A DNA stretch of 64,000 nucleotides from JBBIWA01 sp037439425. Lineage in GTDB: Bacteria; Acidobacteriota; Blastocatellia; RBC074. How positions within the stretch are numbered: the first letter of the stretch is position 1; every line of letters begins with the position of its first letter. The notes beneath the pieces were generated by a model. It saw only the letters and a list, made by a program, of their open reading frames with translations. It did no database searches and was not told the DNA's origin. Position numbers and translations under genes: made by a program. The stretch covers positions 124,001 through 188,000 of the forward strand of contig JBBIWA010000001.1 in assembly GCA_037439425.1 (NCBI GenBank), read 5' to 3'. Shown one piece after another: positions 11,257-21,000 of the stretch.

Positions 11257-14034
11257 ATGTCGAAGAGACTGATTCGCCCCATAATCGCGGCGTTTCTCTG
11301 CCTGGCAGTGGCCTCTGTTACCAAAGCCCAGAAATTTGAATTCTTCCCTGGTGGTACTTATGATCCAGCCGTGCCGGCGCCCGAATTGGTGTTGGGCTAC
11401 CCGATGGGGTCCTATCACACCGACTATGCCGGGCTGGAGCGGTGGCTGGCTGCGCTCAAAGCTTCAAGTCGGGTGAGGATTGTGCAATACGGGCAGTCGG
11501 TCGAACGCAGGCCGCTTTACTTAATCATCATCTCTACGCCCGAAAACCTGGCGCGACTCGAAGCAGTCAAAGAAGGGATGGCGAAGCTGGCTGATCCGCG
11601 CACGACCAACGACACCGAAGCGGAACGAATCGCCACTTCGCTGCCGGCTGTGGCCTGGATGAATTACGCCAATGATGGCAATGAGTCGGCTGCTTTTGAG
11701 GCGGCAATTCAGACGAGCTATCAACTGGCGGCCGGCACTGATGAGATGACGCGGTTGATCCTGGAGCGACTCATTGTGATCATCAATCCGGCACACAACC
11801 CGGAGAGTCACGAACGTTTTGTCACCTGGTACAACAGCACGCAGGTTGGGTCGGCGGGCACTGCTGACCCGGCAGCCGCAGAACATCACGCGCCCTGGGG
11901 TCTGAGCACCAACAACAATCACTACCAGATTGATCTCAATCGCGATGCCTTCTTCATCACGCAGCCGGAGACGGCAGCTATTATCAAAGCCTTCAACGAG
12001 TGGAATCCGATCGTCTTCGTGGATCATCATGGCCAGACTAAAAACATGTTCTTCCCACCACCGGCTGAGGCGATCAATCTTAACGTCACAGCCGACCAGC
12101 TTGATTGGATGAACCGCTATGGCAACGCTATCGGCGAAGCATTCGACCAGCGAGGGTGGAGTTATTACCGGCGAGGCCGTTTTGACCTCTTCTATGCCGG
12201 CTTCTGGGATTCGTGGCCAACGCTCAATGGAGCTGTAGGGATGACCTTTGAGACCGATGGGGGCGGGAGCAAAGGACTCTCCTACGAGCGAGAAGATAAG
12301 ACTATCCTGACACTGCGCGATGGCGTCCTACATCACTTCACGGCAACGATGGCGACGCTCAAGCTGACGGCTGAGAACAAGGATCAACGGCTACGCGATT
12401 TCTATCAATACAAGAAATCGGCCATCGAAGAAGGCCGGCGCGAAACAATGAAGCAAGTGGTGCTCCTGCCAGGGAAAGATGAAGCGCGTGCGGCGATGCT
12501 GGTCGAAACGCTGCAAAAGCAGCGCATTGAGGTCTATCGGACCAGCGCGCCGATCAAGCTCACCAAAGCCACTAGCTATCTGGGCGGCCCGGCCACAGCG
12601 CGCGAAGTTCCCGCTGGCTCTTATATCATTCCCATGGCGCAACCACAAAAGCGCCTGGCACGCGCCATTTTAGAACTGGAGCCGCAGTTTCGAGAAGAAT
12701 TTCTCAAAAACGAAGAACGGAAGAAGAGGCGCGCTGAACTGTTAGGAGAACGGGCGCGCGATGGCTTCTATGACACGACTGCCTGGTCGCTGCCGATTCT
12801 GTATGGTGTCGAAGCCTACTGGGCTGAAGATCCGGTGGTGATGAGCAAGCTGACCAGGATTGATGGACCAATAAAGCTTGAAGTCAACCCGGTGAAACAG
12901 GCGACTTACGCTTATCTGTTCAGTTCTGAATCATTCGGCTCGATGCGGTTGCTTGCGCAACTGCTCAAAGAGAACTTCAACACCGCGGTCGCAACAGAAC
13001 CGCTTCGCGTTGCCGGGCGCGATTTTCCGCGCGGTTCGATCATCGCGCGCGCCGAGCGCAATCCGGAGAGACTGCACGAAAGGATCAACGCACTGGCGGC
13101 GGAAACTGGCGTAGAGATCATCCCCCTCAACAGTGCGCGCGTTGAATCCGGTCCCGACTTCGGTGAAGACCCGTTTGTCGAACTCAAAGCGCCGCGCATC
13201 GCGGTCGTGACTGGTGAGCCGACAGACGAGCGCGCCTACGGCGCTACGTGGTTCACGCTGGAACAGCGATTGGGGTTAGGATTCACTGCCATCAAGATCG
13301 GGCAGCTCAAATCAAGCCCGCTGGGGCGCTACGACGTGATCATCTTCCCGCACGGCTCCCCCGCTGAGTATCAGGAGATGCTGGGCGAAAACGGCATCGC
13401 GCGGCTGAAGCGATGGGCTGAAGATGGCGGCACGTTGATCTTGATCAAAGGCGCAGCTGCGTTCGCCACGCGCAAGGGGGTCGAATGGACAAGCTCGACG
13501 CTCAAGCGACATCAAGCAACGGTGCGCCTCTTCTTTGAGGAAGCCGCCGAACCTGCAAAAAGCAGCGCGCCAGTGCCCAGCGGAAGCGAGGCCAGACCGC
13601 CAGCAGACAAAAGCGCGCAAGAGATTACCGGGACCACTCAGGATGATTCCAAACCGCCCACGCGCGAGATGGAGCTGGTGCGAACTTCAGGCGCGCTGCT
13701 GCGAGTCAAAATAGATTCAGAGCATTTTCTCGGCTTCGGTTACAGCAGTGACATCGGCGCGACCGTGTCATCGAATTACGCCTTCACGATCAGCAGACAA
13801 GGCAAGAACGTAGCGGCTTATCCCGAGCAAGAGGCGGTGAAGCTGGCTGGATTCGTCTGGCCGGAAGCGCGTAAGGCATTGGCCAAATCGCTCTATCTCT
13901 GGCAGGAGCGAATGGGTCGTGGCCAGGTGATCTTGTTCGCCGATGATCCGAACTTCCGTGCGACACAACTTTCAACGATGCGGCTGTTCTGCAACGCGGT
14001 GCTGCTGGGGCCAAGCTTCACCTCTTCACGATAG
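11257..14034 (+). CDS. Large secreted M14-family peptidase with altered zinc motif
   Basis: The 925-residue protein has a signal peptide (IRPIIAAFLCLAVASVTKAQ) and an N-terminal M14 zinc carboxypeptidase-like domain (about 50-390). A C-terminal region follows, including a GATase1/DUF4350-like Rossmann segment (GRYDVIIFPHGSPAEY, WAEDGGTLILIKGAAAF). The expected first zinc motif H-G-N-E reads NDGNESAAFEA, so His is replaced by Asp while Glu is kept. The second His is likely in FVDHHGQ, and the catalytic Glu lies in MTFETDGGGS. The protein may still bind metal through Asp or may be inactive. A proline- and serine-rich linker lies near 760-800. AAGGAGA precedes the ATG. It is transcribed alone. 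Confidence 0.85.
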   Translation: MSKRLIRPIIAAFLCLAVASVTKAQKFEFFPGGTYDPAVPAPELVLGYPMGSYHTDYAGLERWLAALKASSRVRIVQYGQSVERRPLYLIIISTPENLARLEAVKEGMAKLADPRTTNDTEAERIATSLPAVAWMNYANDGNESAAFEAAIQTSYQLAAGTDEMTRLILERLIVIINPAHNPESHERFVTWYNSTQVGSAGTADPAAAEHHAPWGLSTNNNHYQIDLNRDAFFITQPETAAIIKAFNEWNPIVFVDHHGQTKNMFFPPPAEAINLNVTADQLDWMNRYGNAIGEAFDQRGWSYYRRGRFDLFYAGFWDSWPTLNGAVGMTFETDGGGSKGLSYEREDKTILTLRDGVLHHFTATMATLKLTAENKDQRLRDFYQYKKSAIEEGRRETMKQVVLLPGKDEARAAMLVETLQKQRIEVYRTSAPIKLTKATSYLGGPATAREVPAGSYIIPMAQPQKRLARAILELEPQFREEFLKNEERKKRRAELLGERARDGFYDTTAWSLPILYGVEAYWAEDPVVMSKLTRIDGPIKLEVNPVKQATYAYLFSSESFGSMRLLAQLLKENFNTAVATEPLRVAGRDFPRGSIIARAERNPERLHERINALAAETGVEIIPLNSARVESGPDFGEDPFVELKAPRIAVVTGEPTDERAYGATWFTLEQRLGLGFTAIKIGQLKSSPLGRYDVIIFPHGSPAEYQEMLGENGIARLKRWAEDGGTLILIKGAAAFATRKGVEWTSSTLKRHQATVRLFFEEAAEPAKSSAPVPSGSEARPPADKSAQEITGTTQDDSKPPTREMELVRTSGALLRVKIDSEHFLGFGYSSDIGATVSSNYAFTISRQGKNVAAYPEQEAVKLAGFVWPEARKALAKSLYLWQERMGRGQVILFADDPNFRATQLSTMRLFCNAVLLGPSFTSSR

Positions 14035-14185
14035 GACAAGTGGCCGAGGCAAGCGCACAGGCTTTCCTGACCAGCTCGTTGCAGCCGTGGAAGCTGAGGC
14101 GGACCGGTTACGTCTTGTTCAGACTGTTAGAGGATGAGGCTGGCGAAGCTAGTGAAGGATGAGAGCGATCTGTTGCTTGTGAAGA

Positions 14186-14845
14186 TCACTCCTCCAGCCG
14201 CGCGCTCAGCCATGCGCTAATGTCGTTTAAGCTTTCTGGGCTCACCTGATGGCCCATCGTATATTCACGATAGGTCAGGTCCACTGGAAACGCTGAAAGA
14301 TACTCACGGGTAGCACGCCCATGCTCTATTGGCAACACCTGGTCGTTGACGCCGTGCGCTACGAAGATGGGCAGGTCTACCAGTTCGGCTGGCCGGGCCA
14401 CCCGGGGCAAGGTTTCAGTTACCACGCGCCCACCGATCGCCACGATACCAGCCACTTTCTCCGGTTGGGTCAGCGCAATGCTGAAGCTCATGATGGCGCC
14501 TTGGCTGAAACCCAGAAGATAGACCCGTCGCGGGTTCACGCTATAACCTTCTACCACCTCGTCAATGAAGGCGAGTAGCTTTATCCGGCTGCTCCTGGCT
14601 TGCTCGACATTGATCTTTCGCTTCTCTGGCGTGATCTCAACGTTGAACCAGGCATAAGAAGCTGGATCCAGCTTGATCGGTGCGCGTGCGCTGACGATGA
14701 AAAATCGCGGATCGAAACAATCAGAGAGACTGAATAGGTCCTCTTCGTTACTGCCAATGCCGTGCAACAAGAGCAAAAGCGGCGGCCGAGCTAAGAATCT
14801 GGTTCTGGGTTGCTGAACTAAATGAAATAATGAGTTCACAGACAT
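14186..14845 (-). CDS. Phospholipase/carboxylesterase family alpha/beta hydrolase
   Basis: This 219-residue alpha/beta hydrolase has the oxyanion segment LLLLHGIGSNEEDL, the nucleophile elbow GFSQGA (Ser), an Asp in HGVNDQVLP, and a His in TMGHQVSPE, giving a full Ser-Asp-His triad. It belongs to the small-esterase group that includes bacterial carboxylesterase 2 and acyl-protein thioesterases. Physiological substrates are unpredictable. It lacks a signal peptide, so it is likely cytoplasmic. It sits 85 bp downstream of cofD on the same strand; joint transcription is possible but a link to F420 is not implied. Confidence 0.9.
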   Translation of the reverse strand: MSVNSLFHLVQQPRTRFLARPPLLLLLHGIGSNEEDLFSLSDCFDPRFFIVSARAPIKLDPASYAWFNVEITPEKRKINVEQARSSRIKLLAFIDEVVEGYSVNPRRVYLLGFSQGAIMSFSIALTQPEKVAGIVAIGGRVVTETLPRVARPAELVDLPIFVAHGVNDQVLPIEHGRATREYLSAFPVDLTYREYTMGHQVSPESLNDISAWLSARLEE

Positions 14846-14930
14846 AGTTGTCTTTCTTTCCCTGCTTACTGCTCACTTTCATCGCTTGGGGAAGCGAGTG
14901 CAGTTAAGTCTTTCTTACTTCCGCATCTGC

Positions 14931-15866
14931 TCACAGATTATTCGCTACCGCTCTCAGGGTTGTTTGAGCCAGTGCCAGTTTTTCTGCCGGGCCGCTCATC
15001 ACGGTCTGAGTGACGACGACTTTTATTCCCATCTGCTCAATCTCCGGTTGAGCTGCAGCGTCTCGATCATCAATTAGGTAAAGGTCGAGGATGTCAGCGT
15101 AAAGACGCGCGACCTGAGTGGCAGAGACTTCCAGACCTAACTGAGAGAGCATGCGATCAGTGGGACCTTTGAGCGAGGCGCCACCAACTACGGGGCTGAT
15201 GGCTGCAACGGTGGCTGGAGTCTCTTTGAGCAAGGCGTGCATACCAGGCACGGCGAGAATCGGGCCGATGCTGATAAGCGGATTGCTCGGACAGATGATA
15301 ATCGCTTCAGCCTCCATGATCGCTTCACTCACCCCGGGTGCCGGGCGCGCGGCTTCGATGTTTTCGAAGCGGATGCCTGTGACCACCGGCTGAGCGCGGC
15401 GCTTGACCAGATACTCTTGAAAATGCATCGGTCCCTCATCGGTCAGGATCGTCGTCGGTACGTGCGTATCAGTCATCGGCAAGATGCGCGCCTTCACTCC
15501 GTGCGTAAGCCGCACGCGCTCTGCGACCTGGGAAAGCGTCTGGCCCTGGCGCATCATCTCCGTGCGGTAGATATGCGTCGCCAGATCGCGGTCTCCCAGG
15601 TTGAACCAACGCCCGCCACCGCTGTAGCGAAGAAGTTCATCCAGGCAATGAAACGTGTCGCCGGCAATGCCCCAGCCCGTTTCGGGATTGACAATTCCAG
15701 CCAGGGTGTAAGTGACTATGTCGAGATCAGGGGCGATGTAAAGGCCGAAGAGTTCAAAATCATCACCAGTATTGACGATGATGGAGAGCTCTTCCGGCGG
15801 CATCGCGCGATAAAGCCCAGCCAGAAGCTTTGATGCTCCGACTCCACCTGCAAGAGCAGTAATCAT
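14931..15866 (-). CDS. cofD: 2-phospho-L-lactate (or PEP) transferase, coenzyme F420 synthesis
   Basis: CofD/FbiA joins the Fo deazaflavin to an activated phospho-lactyl or phosphoenolpyruvyl group to make F420-0 or its dehydro form. The 311-residue protein shows the family signatures: the N-terminal loop LAGGVGASKL, VNTGDDFE, GWGIAGDTF, and CPSNPLISIGPIL. The length is normal. cofE lies 15 bp upstream on the same strand, forming a two-gene F420 operon in the order cofE-cofD. The Fo synthase (cofG/cofH) and cofC are not in the window. Assignment is secure. Whether the cell makes F420 depends on genes elsewhere. Confidence 0.96.
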   Translation of the reverse strand: MITALAGGVGASKLLAGLYRAMPPEELSIIVNTGDDFELFGLYIAPDLDIVTYTLAGIVNPETGWGIAGDTFHCLDELLRYSGGGRWFNLGDRDLATHIYRTEMMRQGQTLSQVAERVRLTHGVKARILPMTDTHVPTTILTDEGPMHFQEYLVKRRAQPVVTGIRFENIEAARPAPGVSEAIMEAEAIIICPSNPLISIGPILAVPGMHALLKETPATVAAISPVVGGASLKGPTDRMLSQLGLEVSATQVARLYADILDLYLIDDRDAAAQPEIEQMGIKVVVTQTVMSGPAEKLALAQTTLRAVANNL

Positions 15867-15881
15867 AAGCCCGTCTTACCT

Positions 15882-16643
15882 TCAGCGAAAGAGGTCACGT
15901 TCTTTGGGTCGAATCAACTCCGTCGCCTTACCATCGCCCATTTCATAACGATAGCCTCGCACCACAACGACTGGGATGCGTGCCGTCTTGCGCATCAACA
16001 AGCCAGAGGCCGCAGCCAGCTCATCGGCAACGGCCAGAATCGTGGCTGATAATTCCCGGCCAAAATCGTCCTGCTCGCCCCGGTAATCTCGCAGCGGCTT
16101 CAGACCCGCTACCCCAATGGCCACATTGGTCAGCCCTTCGCGCCAGGCGCGGCCAAATGTGTCCGTGATGATCACTGCCAGCTCAACCCCGAGCAGCTCC
16201 CAAAGGCGCGCCCTCAAGCGTCGCGCCGACTCATCAGGATTAACCGGTAGCAGCGAGACCCAGTCCTTGCCTCTGACGTTCGATCTGTCCACCCCGGCAT
16301 TAGCGCAGATAAAGCCATGTTTGGTTTCAGTGATCAGGACGCGTTCATCTCTGCGCACAATGCGGGCTGATTCTGAAAGAATCACTTCAATCAGGCGCGG
16401 GTCCCGATCTTGATGCGCTGCGATCTCCAGCGCCAGAGCAGAAGGAGTGACCGTCTCCAGGTTAAGCAACCGGCCTTCCGCTTTCGAGATGATTTTCTGA
16501 GCCACCACGACGATATCACCGCTCCTCAGCACCAGCCCCATCTCACCGGCTGCCTGGACAAGCAATTGACCGATGTCATCGCCGGGGACGATCTCAGGCA
16601 GGTTACGCAGAGCGATTAACTGAATGTCAGCGTCGGTGCTCAT
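15882..16643 (-). CDS. cofE: Coenzyme F420-0:L-glutamate ligase
   Basis: CofE adds glutamates to F420-0 in a GTP-dependent reaction. The 253-residue protein carries GDIVVVAQKIISKAEGR, the long ITETKHGFICANAGVDRSN segment, and the strongly conserved ITDTFGRAWREGLTNVAIG for metal and GTP binding. It ends at the ligase domain. It has no fused nitroreductase-like domain such as actinobacterial FbiB carries, so it is of the archaeal/short type. It is the first gene of the cofE-cofD pair. No strong ribosome site stands before the ATG, so the exact start is moderately certain. Confidence 0.95.
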   Translation of the reverse strand: MSTDADIQLIALRNLPEIVPGDDIGQLLVQAAGEMGLVLRSGDIVVVAQKIISKAEGRLLNLETVTPSALALEIAAHQDRDPRLIEVILSESARIVRRDERVLITETKHGFICANAGVDRSNVRGKDWVSLLPVNPDESARRLRARLWELLGVELAVIITDTFGRAWREGLTNVAIGVAGLKPLRDYRGEQDDFGRELSATILAVADELAAASGLLMRKTARIPVVVVRGYRYEMGDGKATELIRPKERDLFR

Positions 16644-16951
16644 TAGTTTGGTTTCCCGGCCAGCAGGCGAGACTCCCCATCACCTATAGCTTAACTGCCT
16701 CGCGAGAGATGAAGAGCCAGAGCCTATGCTAAGACTGAGCCACGAGTTTTGACAAGAGACAGCCATCCCGGCTTCGGCCAGCTTGCAGCACGCGCGTGAG
16801 GCGCTTAGAATGCTGCTGCTCAGTAGTAAGTGGGGACTTCCTTCCCGCGTGGGCGCAAGTGACATAGTCGCGCTTCGGTGATTGCTGCTGCTCAGCAGCG
16901 GCCGCAAATCAGGAGGAGTCGTTCAGGTCGTCACGGACGACGCCCTGAGAT
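16644..16951. other. Intergenic region upstream of cofE, no gene
   Basis: No coding region is supported. TGCTGCTGCTCAG occurs at about 16811 and again at 16883. The stretch leads into the REP units. Confidence 0.4.
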
Positions 16952-17050
16952 GATGAAAACCTCACGAGCGCACGCTTCTAGCGTGCCTGGTTTGAAGGCA
17001 ACCGCCAGCTTAACCAAGATAGGCAGGCAAGGATGCGTGCGCCCCCAGGA
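16952..17050 (+). repeat. Composite REP-type palindromic repeat, copy 1
   Basis: The order of parts is GATGAAAAC, then CTCACGAGCGCACG with a short palindrome CGCACGCTtctAGCGTGC, then CCTGGTTT. A middle segment like GCTTAACcaAG is followed by a second short palindrome around GCAAGGATGCGTGC and a CCCCCAGG end. The same order occurs at 56940-57040 and 57083-57180 on the other strand, and the first core occurs inside the MITE at 8386. It lies in the leader of the TPR gene at 17130. Its translation produces spurious peptides such as MKTSRAHASS. Confidence 0.75.
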
Positions 17051-17070
17051 GGCTCAGGGATTTTCGCTCT

Positions 17071-17114
17071 TAACTAAACTGGCACGCAAGGATGCGTGCG
17101 CCCCCAGGGATTTT
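17071..17114 (+). repeat. Partial REP unit, second palindrome only
   Basis: This repeats the 3' half of the preceding unit (GGCACGCAAGGATGCGTGCG followed by CCCCCAGG and GATTTT). It ends a few bases before the ribosome site AGGAG (17119-17123) of the TPR gene. Confidence 0.7.
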
Positions 17115-17129
17115 CCGCAGGAGATTGTC

Positions 17130-18029
17130 GTGACCCGAGTTTATCGCCTTACCCTTCACCTATCTTTGTTCTCTCTCTTTTTGCTTGTGTCCCGCATCAC
17201 ATTGCAGGCGCAGGCTACCGTCTCAAAGCAACCAGAAGCCAAGCCGGAGATCGTTTCATTACTTGGCACCAAATACTACGCCCAGCCTGATGAGAAGGGA
17301 GAAGTGGCGGCTGCGGAAGAGAAGCTCGCCGCTGATCCGAAGAATGTGGACTTGATCATCGCGCTCGGACGCGCTCAGGCCAGCCTCTGGCGTTATCACG
17401 ATGCTATTGCCACCTACAGCCGCGGCCTCGAGCTCGCACCCAACAATGCGCTGCTTTATCGGTTGCGCGGGCATCGGTACATCTCCATTCGGCAATTCGA
17501 TAAGGCAGTTGCCGATATGAAGCGGGCTGCTGAGCTGAACGAGCCGGGCGGCAAGGACGCGGACCTGGATTTCGATATCTGGTATCACCTGGGGTTGGCT
17601 CATTACCTGAAGGGTGAATTTGCGAAAGCAGCAGAAGCTTATGAGCGCTGCCGCCAACTCTCCCAGACCGATGACAAGTTGATCGCAGTCTCAGACTGGC
17701 TCTATATGACCTATCGCCGCATGAAGAAAGAGGCTGAGGCTGCGAAGGTACTTGCGCGCATCACGCCGCAGATGCAGGTCAAGGAAAATAGGTCCTACTT
17801 CGATCGCCTGCTGTTTTACAAAGGACTGAAGCAGGAGTCCGAGTTAGTTAACGTCGAGCAGGCGACCGATTTGGAGATTGCAACCGTTGGCTACGGATTG
17901 GGCAACTGGCATCTCTACCACGGCAATCGTGCCAAAGCGGAAGAATATTTCCGCAAGATCGTGGCGGGCAAATATTGGCCAGCTTTCGGCTTCATTGCGG
18001 CTGAGGTTGAGTTGGCGCGGAAGCAGTAG
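17130..18029 (+). CDS. Secreted tetratricopeptide-repeat protein
   Basis: The 299-residue product starts at a GTG (17130), 6 nt after AGGAG. An upstream in-frame extension to 16878 is just translated REP sequence and is rejected. The signal peptide (LTLHLSLFSLFLLVSRITLQAQA) is followed by TPR-like helical pairs from about residue 50 to the end: LIIALGRAQASLWRYHDAIA, LYRLRGHRYISIRQFDKAVA, IWYHLGLAHYLKGEFAKAAEA, GNWHLYHGNRAKAEEYFRKI. No enzymatic domain is present. Such exported TPR proteins are common in Acidobacteria and usually mediate protein contacts; the partner is unknown. An inverted terminator separates it from the convergent receptor gene. Confidence 0.85.
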   Translation: MTRVYRLTLHLSLFSLFLLVSRITLQAQATVSKQPEAKPEIVSLLGTKYYAQPDEKGEVAAAEEKLAADPKNVDLIIALGRAQASLWRYHDAIATYSRGLELAPNNALLYRLRGHRYISIRQFDKAVADMKRAAELNEPGGKDADLDFDIWYHLGLAHYLKGEFAKAAEAYERCRQLSQTDDKLIAVSDWLYMTYRRMKKEAEAAKVLARITPQMQVKENRSYFDRLLFYKGLKQESELVNVEQATDLEIATVGYGLGNWHLYHGNRAKAEEYFRKIVAGKYWPAFGFIAAEVELARKQ

Positions 18030-18036
18030 AACTTAC

Positions 18037-18068
18037 AAAAATGGGCGGCCCCGCAAAAGACCGCCCAT
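18037..18068 (-). terminator. Intrinsic terminator for the Oar-like receptor gene
   Basis: An 8-bp stem ATGGGCGG/CCGCCCAT (18041-18048 with 18061-18068) is followed by TTTTTG when read on the minus strand. It lies between two convergent genes and fits the end of the receptor gene (stop at 18098). Confidence 0.7.
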
Positions 18069-18097
18069 ATCGGCTGAGTGATGGGAGAAGAGTTCTA

Positions 18098-21000
18098 CTA
18101 AAACTCGACCCTGACTCCGAACTGGAAAGCTCGCGGTATGCCGGGAGCAAACGAGCCTGAACCCAGTCCATAACGATTGTTCCGCAAACCTGGCGTGGTG
18201 CCATTGATCGAACCGGCTGAACCGTCCAGGAAAGCTCCCAGCCGCCGTCCAGGCGGATCGAAGTTGGCGATGTTGAAGAGGTTGAAGATCTCAACGAGCG
18301 GTTCGATTCTCACCCGTTCCTTGATCGCGATCACCTTGGAAATCCGCACGTCCGTATTGAAGAAAGGATCAAGTCCCACCTGATTAGGCGGAGCGAGGTC
18401 AACCTGGATGCCGTTGTTATAGACAGCACCCAGTTGCCTGAGCTGTGATTCGGTAAACAGCCCGGCAGTGACTAAAGCTCTGGCCGCAGGTGTCAGTGCC
18501 CCGGCGGTCACCTGGGTATTGAAATCGCTGATCAACCGATTCAGCTCTTTCCCATTCTTCACATCACGGCCAAACGAACCGCGGTTGGTTCCCGGCAGGG
18601 GATCGTCAAAGACCCCGTCACCATCCAGGTCGGTGAAAAAGATCTCCGCTGCGCCACAATCGGTGCAGGAGAGAAAGATTGATTGTGACAGCGGCGAAGC
18701 GATGCGAGTGATCGTGTTGAGCTTGAAGGCCCACGGCAGATTGACCAGGAGCCCGAAGGTGAGCTGGTGTGTGCGATCGAGTCCGGCTGGGCCAAAGAAC
18801 TTCGTCGGCTTGTCATTGAAGGCAGAGCCGGAGAGGAAGTCCTGGTCGCCACCCGAAGCCTCGAAGCGCGAAAGCGCATAGCTGATGTTGGCCGAGACGT
18901 CTCTGAACCAACCCCAACTCCCGAGACGGCCACGCAGACTGACGCTCAACGCGTTGTAGGTTGAGAGCCCCAGCGATTGGATAAATCCCATATCCCGGAA
19001 GTTAGGGTTCATCCCCTGGAAGGCAAAGCCATCCAACGCGCTGCCCGCGCCCAAGCCGAAAGCAGCATAATCGCCAATGGTCGCACCTCTGCTGATCGCG
19101 CAGTTGACGGCTGCAGCAGTGGTATCGGGCGGACAACCAAGCTCGCTATGCAGAGCTATCATTGCGGCGCGCGCCGTCGCTACATTTAAGGTGTTGGCTG
19201 CGCCGATCCGGTTCAGATCCGTGATCTGATTGAAATGAACACCACGATTGCGCAGATAGTCTACGCTCAGCACTAAACCCGGCTTCAATTCTCGCTGCAC
19301 GCCAACATTGAGCATGAAGCCGTAAGGCCGCTTGTATTTGTTGAAGATCAGACTCCCACCTGCCGAGAGCGTTTGATTGAACAATGGCGGCACACCCGGC
19401 GGCGGCCAATTAGCCGCCAGCGCAGCCGTGACTTGCTGGAAGACTTGCTGCATCAGTTGAGCAGCGGCAATGGTGTTCTTCAACGGTTGGGTAAGCAGAT
19501 TCACACCGCCCGGGGTATCGCATTGACCGGCCGTGTTTCTGAAGTTGGTAATGCGGAAGAGGCAATTCCCAGTACCAGGATCAATCAGGTCCGGATTGCC
19601 GCCGAAGAGCACAGCCACATCGTTGCCGAAACCAGGCGGGAGGTTAAGCACCCGATCGAAGAGGAAGTTGTTGATGATGTTAGTCTCGTAGAAGATCCCT
19701 GCGCCAGCGCGGATCACCGTCTTGCCATTGCTAGACAGGTCCCAGGCAAAGCCGAGCTGTGGTGCGAAGTTATTAGTGTCGTTGTTGATAAAGCCAGCGA
19801 GTGCAGGATTGAACTCGGCAAGCTTAGTAGTGCGAGCTAGGTCGCTATTGGAGAGTGCACTGTCGTAGTCGTAACGCACACCGTAATTGAGTGTGAAGTT
19901 ACGCCTGATCTTCCAAGCATCGGTGAAGTACGGGCCGACACGATGATTGATCGTACCACCATTAGGAAAACCGAGCGCTGGCCGTTCGCTGAAAGCGCCC
20001 AGGCCATTACCCAAGACGATCTGATTGAGCGGATAATTGAGAGGATCGCCTGCACCCCCATTGGCGTTAGCGAAAGCGATGGTGCTCGAGTTACGGACGG
20101 CACGGATGCGTGGTGCCAGGCCAAAGAAGTTGGCAAAGACTGCTTCGTCATATCTGTTGTAGGAGATGCCGAAGCGGAACGTGTGGTTACCTACCACGAC
20201 GCTGGCGTCATATTTGCCCTGCCTGTTGTCCTGGAAGGTTGACTGCGGAGCGAGCAGATCAGGCCCGACATCTTGCAGTGAGCCGACAATCCGCACCAGG
20301 ATCGGCTTGCCTGCCGGATCGAGCGTCGCTGGCGTGCCGGCCGCACTGTTGGCATCCACGATGAAGTTGTTGAAGTTGAGGTAGCTGAAGCGACCCGAAT
20401 GAGTCCAGCGCGAAGTGGCATAGTCAAGGCCGGCCACGTGGAAGTTGGTGTTATTGAGGTTGGCGAAAGCGGCAAGATCAATGCCGCCAAAACCAGTTAC
20501 CCCGAAGTTGTAGTTGTAACCGTAGCGGTAGAATGCCTTCAGATTCTGTGTGATATTCCAGTCCACTCGCGCCCCAGCTAAGTGTTCATCGAGCGGCACC
20601 GCAAAAGCTTTGGTGAACTGTGGAAAGTTAGGCGTATCGGTGAACTGCTGGCCATCCTGGTTGTTCTGTTCGTACTCGACGTGCCAGAAGAGCTTGTCTT
20701 TAATGAAGAAACCGCCGCTGCGACCACCAAAGATTTGGCGATCGAAGGATGGTTTCTCAGTAGTGGGTTGGGTCTTGTTCAAACGCAAATCAGCAGCGAA
20801 GCTTTCATCGCGGAAGAAGCCGAAACCGGCGCCGTGAATCTCATTGCTGCCGCTGCGCGTGACGATATTAACCGCACCGCTAGAAGTAAGGTCTGTGCTG
20901 GGGTCGAGGCTGGAGCGGCTGATTTGGAATTCCTGAATCGTCTCGTTGGAGATATTGGATGTCGTAGTGCCGACCGTCTCATCAGTGATGTCCACGCCGT

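Noticed and set aside
16878..17129. N-terminal extension of the TPR gene frame
   Set aside because: It is translated REP repeat sequence (MKTSRAHASS-like). A good ribosome site and signal peptide place the start at the GTG at 17130.
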